Assembly: GCA_021820805.1 (NCBI GenBank)
Contig: JAKADF010000141.1
Span: 1-7,799 of the forward strand
Direction: 5' to 3'
Length of the DNA stretch: 7,799 nt
Source of the DNA: Bacillota bacterium
GTDB taxonomy: Bacteria; Bacillota; Bacilli; Alicyclobacillales; Alicyclobacillaceae
Shown: one piece after another, positions 5,117-7,799 of the stretch
Numbering within the stretch: position 1 is the stretch's first letter
Layout: the number at the start of each line of letters is the position of its first letter
The notes under the pieces: model-generated
Told to the model about the DNA's origin: nothing
Databases searched by the model: none
The model's input: only the letters and a program-made list of their open reading frames with translations
Program-made: the position numbers and the translations under genes

Positions 5117-7069
5117 ATGGAAACTGGAACTTCACTTGGCACAGAAGCTGTGTTGCCAAGCCGATCGCCAAAAAAGAAGAAGCTGCTGATTGGCGGCATT
5201 GCAGTAATTGTTGTTCTTGGCGCTGCAGTTGCAGGTATCGTCAAAGCTGCGAGCGGGACACCTGGCATTCCAAACAGCCAAATCTATCAAATTGCTTATG
5301 CATCCACTGCTTCATCAATCGCGACACAAGGAACAGTTGTAGCGAAATCAGAAATCAATCTCGACTTTCAGGGCCAAGGTGGAACGGTGAAAAAGGTGCT
5401 GGCTAAGGTTGGGAATCACGTAAAAGCAGGCCAAGTATTAGCAACCCTTGACGATTCGATGCAGCAAGGTCAAGTTGCACAGGCTCAGGCAGGCGTAGCT
5501 GTTGCGGAAGGCCAATTGGCACAGGCTCAGGCACACGAGCAGCAAATCATCGCTGGCCCGAGTTCACAAACAGTGAACGTATCAAAATCTGCCGTTTCGG
5601 CAGCAGAAACAGCGCTTGCGAATGCACAGAAGAACTACGCAGACCAAAAGGCTGCCTATAATGACCGCACAGCTGCACATCAACAATTGGTTGCAGCAGA
5701 AAGTGCAGTTTCGCAGGCCTCTGCAGCATTACAATCCGCTCAGGCAAACCAAGATTCACAGACAAGTTCTGCGCAGCAAGCCTTGCAAACGGCAGAAAAT
5801 AATTTAGCAACAGACCAGCAAAACCTGGACCAAGCCAAGACACAGTATGGGAATATTACTGAAGACCAGGTGAAACAAGCTTATTCAACGTATTTAGATG
5901 AGCTGTCTCATTATCAGTCGTGGCAAAATGGTGCGTATGGTGGAACCAATCCTTATGCAGCAACACTTCAGGCAGACCAGAATGTATACCAAACCTTGAG
6001 TCAAGGTTACGATGCACTACAAGCTGCACAAAAGCAATATGATGGAGATCTTGCTGCTGTACAGAGCGCGAAATCCGGCATAACCAGTGTCCAAAATTCG
6101 GTTGCAATCGCACAAGCACAATATGATGCGGCAGAAAAAAATCTGCAGGAAGCACAAGCTGCCTATAACGATAGAACAGGTGCCAAACAAGCACTCGATA
6201 ATTCAGCGAATGCAGTTGCGCAGGCACAGTCTGCAGTAAATACGGCAAAGGCACAATTGTCACAAACCACACAACCGCCGCAGGCACAGGATGTTAATGC
6301 AGCTCAAGCTGCTGTCCAGACTGCACAAGCGGGTGTTCAAGCAGCGCAGGCACAGTTGCAGCAAGCACAAACGGATGAATCCTATACCGTATTAAAGGCG
6401 CCGGTAGACGGCGTGATCACGCAAAAGAATATAGATATTGGTGAACTTGCTTCACCCAACCAACCTGCATTTGTACTCGATGTCAGCCAAATCCAGGTAA
6501 ACATACCGATTAGCGAGGCTCAACTCAATGAAGTGGCGCAAGGCGACAAAATCACGCTGACAGTTCCGGAGCTCCCTGGTCAGAAGTTTACGGGGCAAAT
6601 TATCCAGGTTGATCCGACCCCGATTCCCAACAACCCAGGCAACTATAAAGCAGTTGCCACACTTGATGCGGCATCGAGCAAAAAGGTTCGCCCTGGCATG
6701 ACAGGCAGTGTGACGATTAACCTTGGCAACAACCCGCATGTGCTTACGATTCCATCTACTTCTATTCAGACAGTAAACGGGGTCAAAGGTGTTTATGTTG
6801 TCGGGAAGCTGGCGAACAACGCAGGAGGCGGCGGCGGAAGTGGAAGTGAAGGTAGCGACGGCAGCAGCGGAAACAGCGCGCAAAATGCGAATGTGAATGT
6901 GAATGTACCGAAAGGCGTTTACTTCCAGCCTGTTCAGGTTGGCATCGTTGGATCAACGACGGCCCAAATTGAGAGTGGACTAAAACCTGGAGAAAAGATT
7001 CTACTCGGTGAAGGCCAATTCTTAGTAGGTCCAAATGGAACGCAGCCAAGCGCGGATGCGAATTCATGA
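5117..7069 (+). CDS. long HlyD/MacA-like efflux adaptor with extended coiled-coil hairpin
   Basis: A second adaptor of the operon, 650 residues against roughly 370-400 for MacA or EmrA. A basic cytoplasmic start (KKKK near 19-22) leads into one membrane helix (about 23-42). The first lipoyl half is at about 70-112. An Ala/Gln-rich coiled-coil hairpin covers about 113-421. Its arms have matching breaks (GPSSQ at 147-151, TTQPPQ at 384-389) and its tip is near 270-280 (NGAYGGTNPY). The second lipoyl half starts at YTVLKAPVDGVITQ (423-436). The beta-barrel region (about 456-537, with VRPGMTG at 524-530) and the membrane-proximal domain (about 541-637) follow, the latter interrupted by a Gly/Ser/Asn-rich stretch (about 567-597). 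There is no cysteine. ATG 5117 has GGGGGG (5101-5106) ten bases upstream; TTG 5111 in the same frame is an alternative that adds two residues. It lies 50 bases after the MFS gene with no terminator between. It may assist the pump or extend it outward; an unlinked ABC partner such as a MacB-type protein is possible. Confidence 0.9.
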   Translation: METGTSLGTEAVLPSRSPKKKKLLIGGIAVIVVLGAAVAGIVKAASGTPGIPNSQIYQIAYASTASSIATQGTVVAKSEINLDFQGQGGTVKKVLAKVGNHVKAGQVLATLDDSMQQGQVAQAQAGVAVAEGQLAQAQAHEQQIIAGPSSQTVNVSKSAVSAAETALANAQKNYADQKAAYNDRTAAHQQLVAAESAVSQASAALQSAQANQDSQTSSAQQALQTAENNLATDQQNLDQAKTQYGNITEDQVKQAYSTYLDELSHYQSWQNGAYGGTNPYAATLQADQNVYQTLSQGYDALQAAQKQYDGDLAAVQSAKSGITSVQNSVAIAQAQYDAAEKNLQEAQAAYNDRTGAKQALDNSANAVAQAQSAVNTAKAQLSQTTQPPQAQDVNAAQAAVQTAQAGVQAAQAQLQQAQTDESYTVLKAPVDGVITQKNIDIGELASPNQPAFVLDVSQIQVNIPISEAQLNEVAQGDKITLTVPELPGQKFTGQIIQVDPTPIPNNPGNYKAVATLDAASSKKVRPGMTGSVTINLGNNPHVLTIPSTSIQTVNGVKGVYVVGKLANNAGGGGGSGSEGSDGSSGNSAQNANVNVNVPKGVYFQPVQVGIVGSTTAQIESGLKPGEKILLGEGQFLVGPNGTQPSADANS

Positions 7070-7091
7070 GACAGAACTAATGGATGATAAA

Positions 7092-7116
7092 AAAGCGCCC
7101 AAGAGATGGGCGCTTT
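7092..7116. terminator. hairpin terminator at the end of the efflux operon, probably bidirectional
   Basis: A perfect 9-bp stem AAAGCGCCC (7092-7100) / GGGCGCTTT (7108-7116) with a 7-base loop stands 22 bases after the last stop. On the plus strand only three T follow the GC part, which is weak. On the minus strand the stem is followed by a run of six T (complement of 7089-7094), a better terminator. It may therefore serve transcripts arriving from both sides. Confidence 0.75.
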
Positions 7117-7226
7117 GAGGCTGTCGAGAAAGTTCCTTTAGGCCACTTGCTTCAGAAAGCAGCCGAGCCGGGATAGAGTTGGCTTCATTCGTAGTTTATC
7201 GCGATGGAGCACGGTGGCAGGAAGCA
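7117..7226. other. unassigned spacer before the repeat array
   Basis: No gene is supported here. GGCTGTCGAGAAAGT (7119-7133) resembles, from memory, the end sequences of some transposable elements in Gram-positive bacteria. No transposase, second end or target duplication is visible, so this may be chance or a remnant. From about 7174 onward the sequence begins to resemble the array only very loosely. Confidence 0.3.
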
Positions 7227-7799
7227 TATCGATCGAAACAGTACCAATGCGAGAATGGCCTGCAGACTCGTGAGGCGATTAGCCACCAAAACAGTGCCAA
7301 AGCTGGAATGGCCCGTGGGCCCGTGAGGCGATTAGCCACCAAAACAGTGCTAAAGCTGGAATGGCCTGCAGACTCGTGAGGCGATTAGCCACCAAAACAG
7401 TGCTAAAGCTGGAATGGTCCGCAGACTCGTGAGGCGATTAGCCACCAAAACAGTGCCAAAGCTGGAATGGCCCGTGGGCCCGTGAGGCGATTAGCCACCA
7501 AAACAGTACCAATGCGGAAATGGCCTGCAGGCCCGGCAGGCAGATAGCCACCAAAACAGTGCCAAAGCTGGAATGGTCCGCAGGCCTGGCAGGCGATTAG
7601 CCACCAAAACAGTACCAATGCGGAAATGACCAGCGGGCCCGTGAGGCGATTAGCCACCAAAACAGTGCCAAAGCTGGAATGGCCCGCGGGCCCGGCAGGC
7701 GATTAGCCACCAAAACAATGCCAAAGCTGGAATGGCCAGCAGGCCCGGGAGGCGATTAGCCACCAAAACAGTGCTAAAGCTGGAATGGTCCGCAGGCCC
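7227..7799. repeat. 53-bp tandem repeat array (minisatellite), cut by the window end
   Basis: Complete units begin with GGC at 7274, 7327, 7380, 7433, 7486, 7539, 7592, 7645 and 7698. A tenth unit from 7751 is cut at 49 bases, and a degenerate unit precedes them from about 7227. The period is 53 with no exception. The constant part GGCGATTAGCCACCAAAACA is followed by one of two versions of an 18-base block: GTGCCAAAGCTGGAATGG, or GTACCAATGCGGAAATGG (units at 7486, 7592 and the leading one). A variable GC-rich part of about 15 bases follows, often palindromic, such as GGCCTGCAGGCC (7522-7533) and GGCCCGCGGGCC (7681-7692). Units at 7274 and 7433 are identical. GC is about 60%, well above the flanking DNA. 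The period is not a multiple of three, so it does not encode a repeated protein. There are no unique spacers, so it is not CRISPR. Function is unknown. Confidence 0.95.

Noticed and set aside
5547..6883. Long minus-strand open frames opposite the long adaptor gene
   Set aside because: They arise from the biased Ala/Gln/Asn codons of the real gene on the plus strand and show no domain, start signal or family likeness.
7179..7660. Open frames inside the repeat array on both strands (7179-7379 plus, 7403-7660 minus)
   Set aside because: They are translations of the repeat itself. The period is not a multiple of three, so the frame changes every unit. They lack plausible ribosome binding sites and family features.
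7227..7799. CRISPR array
   Set aside because: Every part of the 53-bp unit is shared between units. The variable part is short and recurs in several copies, so there are no unique spacers, and no cas gene is present.

Overview
The window looks like chromosomal DNA of a low-to-mid-GC Gram-positive bacterium of the Bacillales type. The evidence is strong purine-rich ribosome binding sites, GTG/TTG starts, a MarR-EmrA-EmrB style efflux operon of the kind found in Bacillaceae and Alicyclobacillaceae-like genera, and HlyD-family adaptors with no outer-membrane TolC partner. The genus is a guess. All genes point right.

Region 1 (1-1564) is an AT-rich upstream region followed by a complete diaminopropionate ammonia-lyase gene (dpaL/ygeX family). 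A near-perfect Crp/Fnr-type palindrome lies about 62 bases upstream of the inferred transcription start. Region 2 (1621-2031) is a small hydrophobic protein of unknown function with an ambiguous start, closed by a clear hairpin terminator at 2066-2098.

Region 3 (2209-7116) is a four-gene multidrug-efflux operon: a MarR-family repressor, a short EmrA-like adaptor with no coiled coil, a DHA2-family 14-helix MFS pump, and a second, very long adaptor with an Ala/Gln-rich coiled-coil hairpin. A promoter followed by a perfect 21-bp palindrome precedes marR, which fits self-repression that is relieved by a ligand. The best-looking start of marR (ATG 2288 with its ribosome binding site) is in a different frame from the rest of the gene. 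One extra T in a run of five, just before TGA-C, separates them. This may be a real mutation, a sequencing error, a phase switch or a +1 programmed frameshift like that of prfB. The operon ends at a hairpin at 7092-7116.

Region 4 (7117-7799) contains no convincing gene. About 110 bases of unassigned sequence lead into a tandem array with an exact 53-bp period and about 60% GC: nine full units, most of a tenth, and a degenerate leading unit. The array runs off the right edge. The units come in two classes and carry GC-rich palindromes.

I see no CRISPR array, tRNA, rRNA or intact insertion sequence. The points most worth following up are the marR frameshift, the two-adaptor efflux architecture and the 53-bp array.
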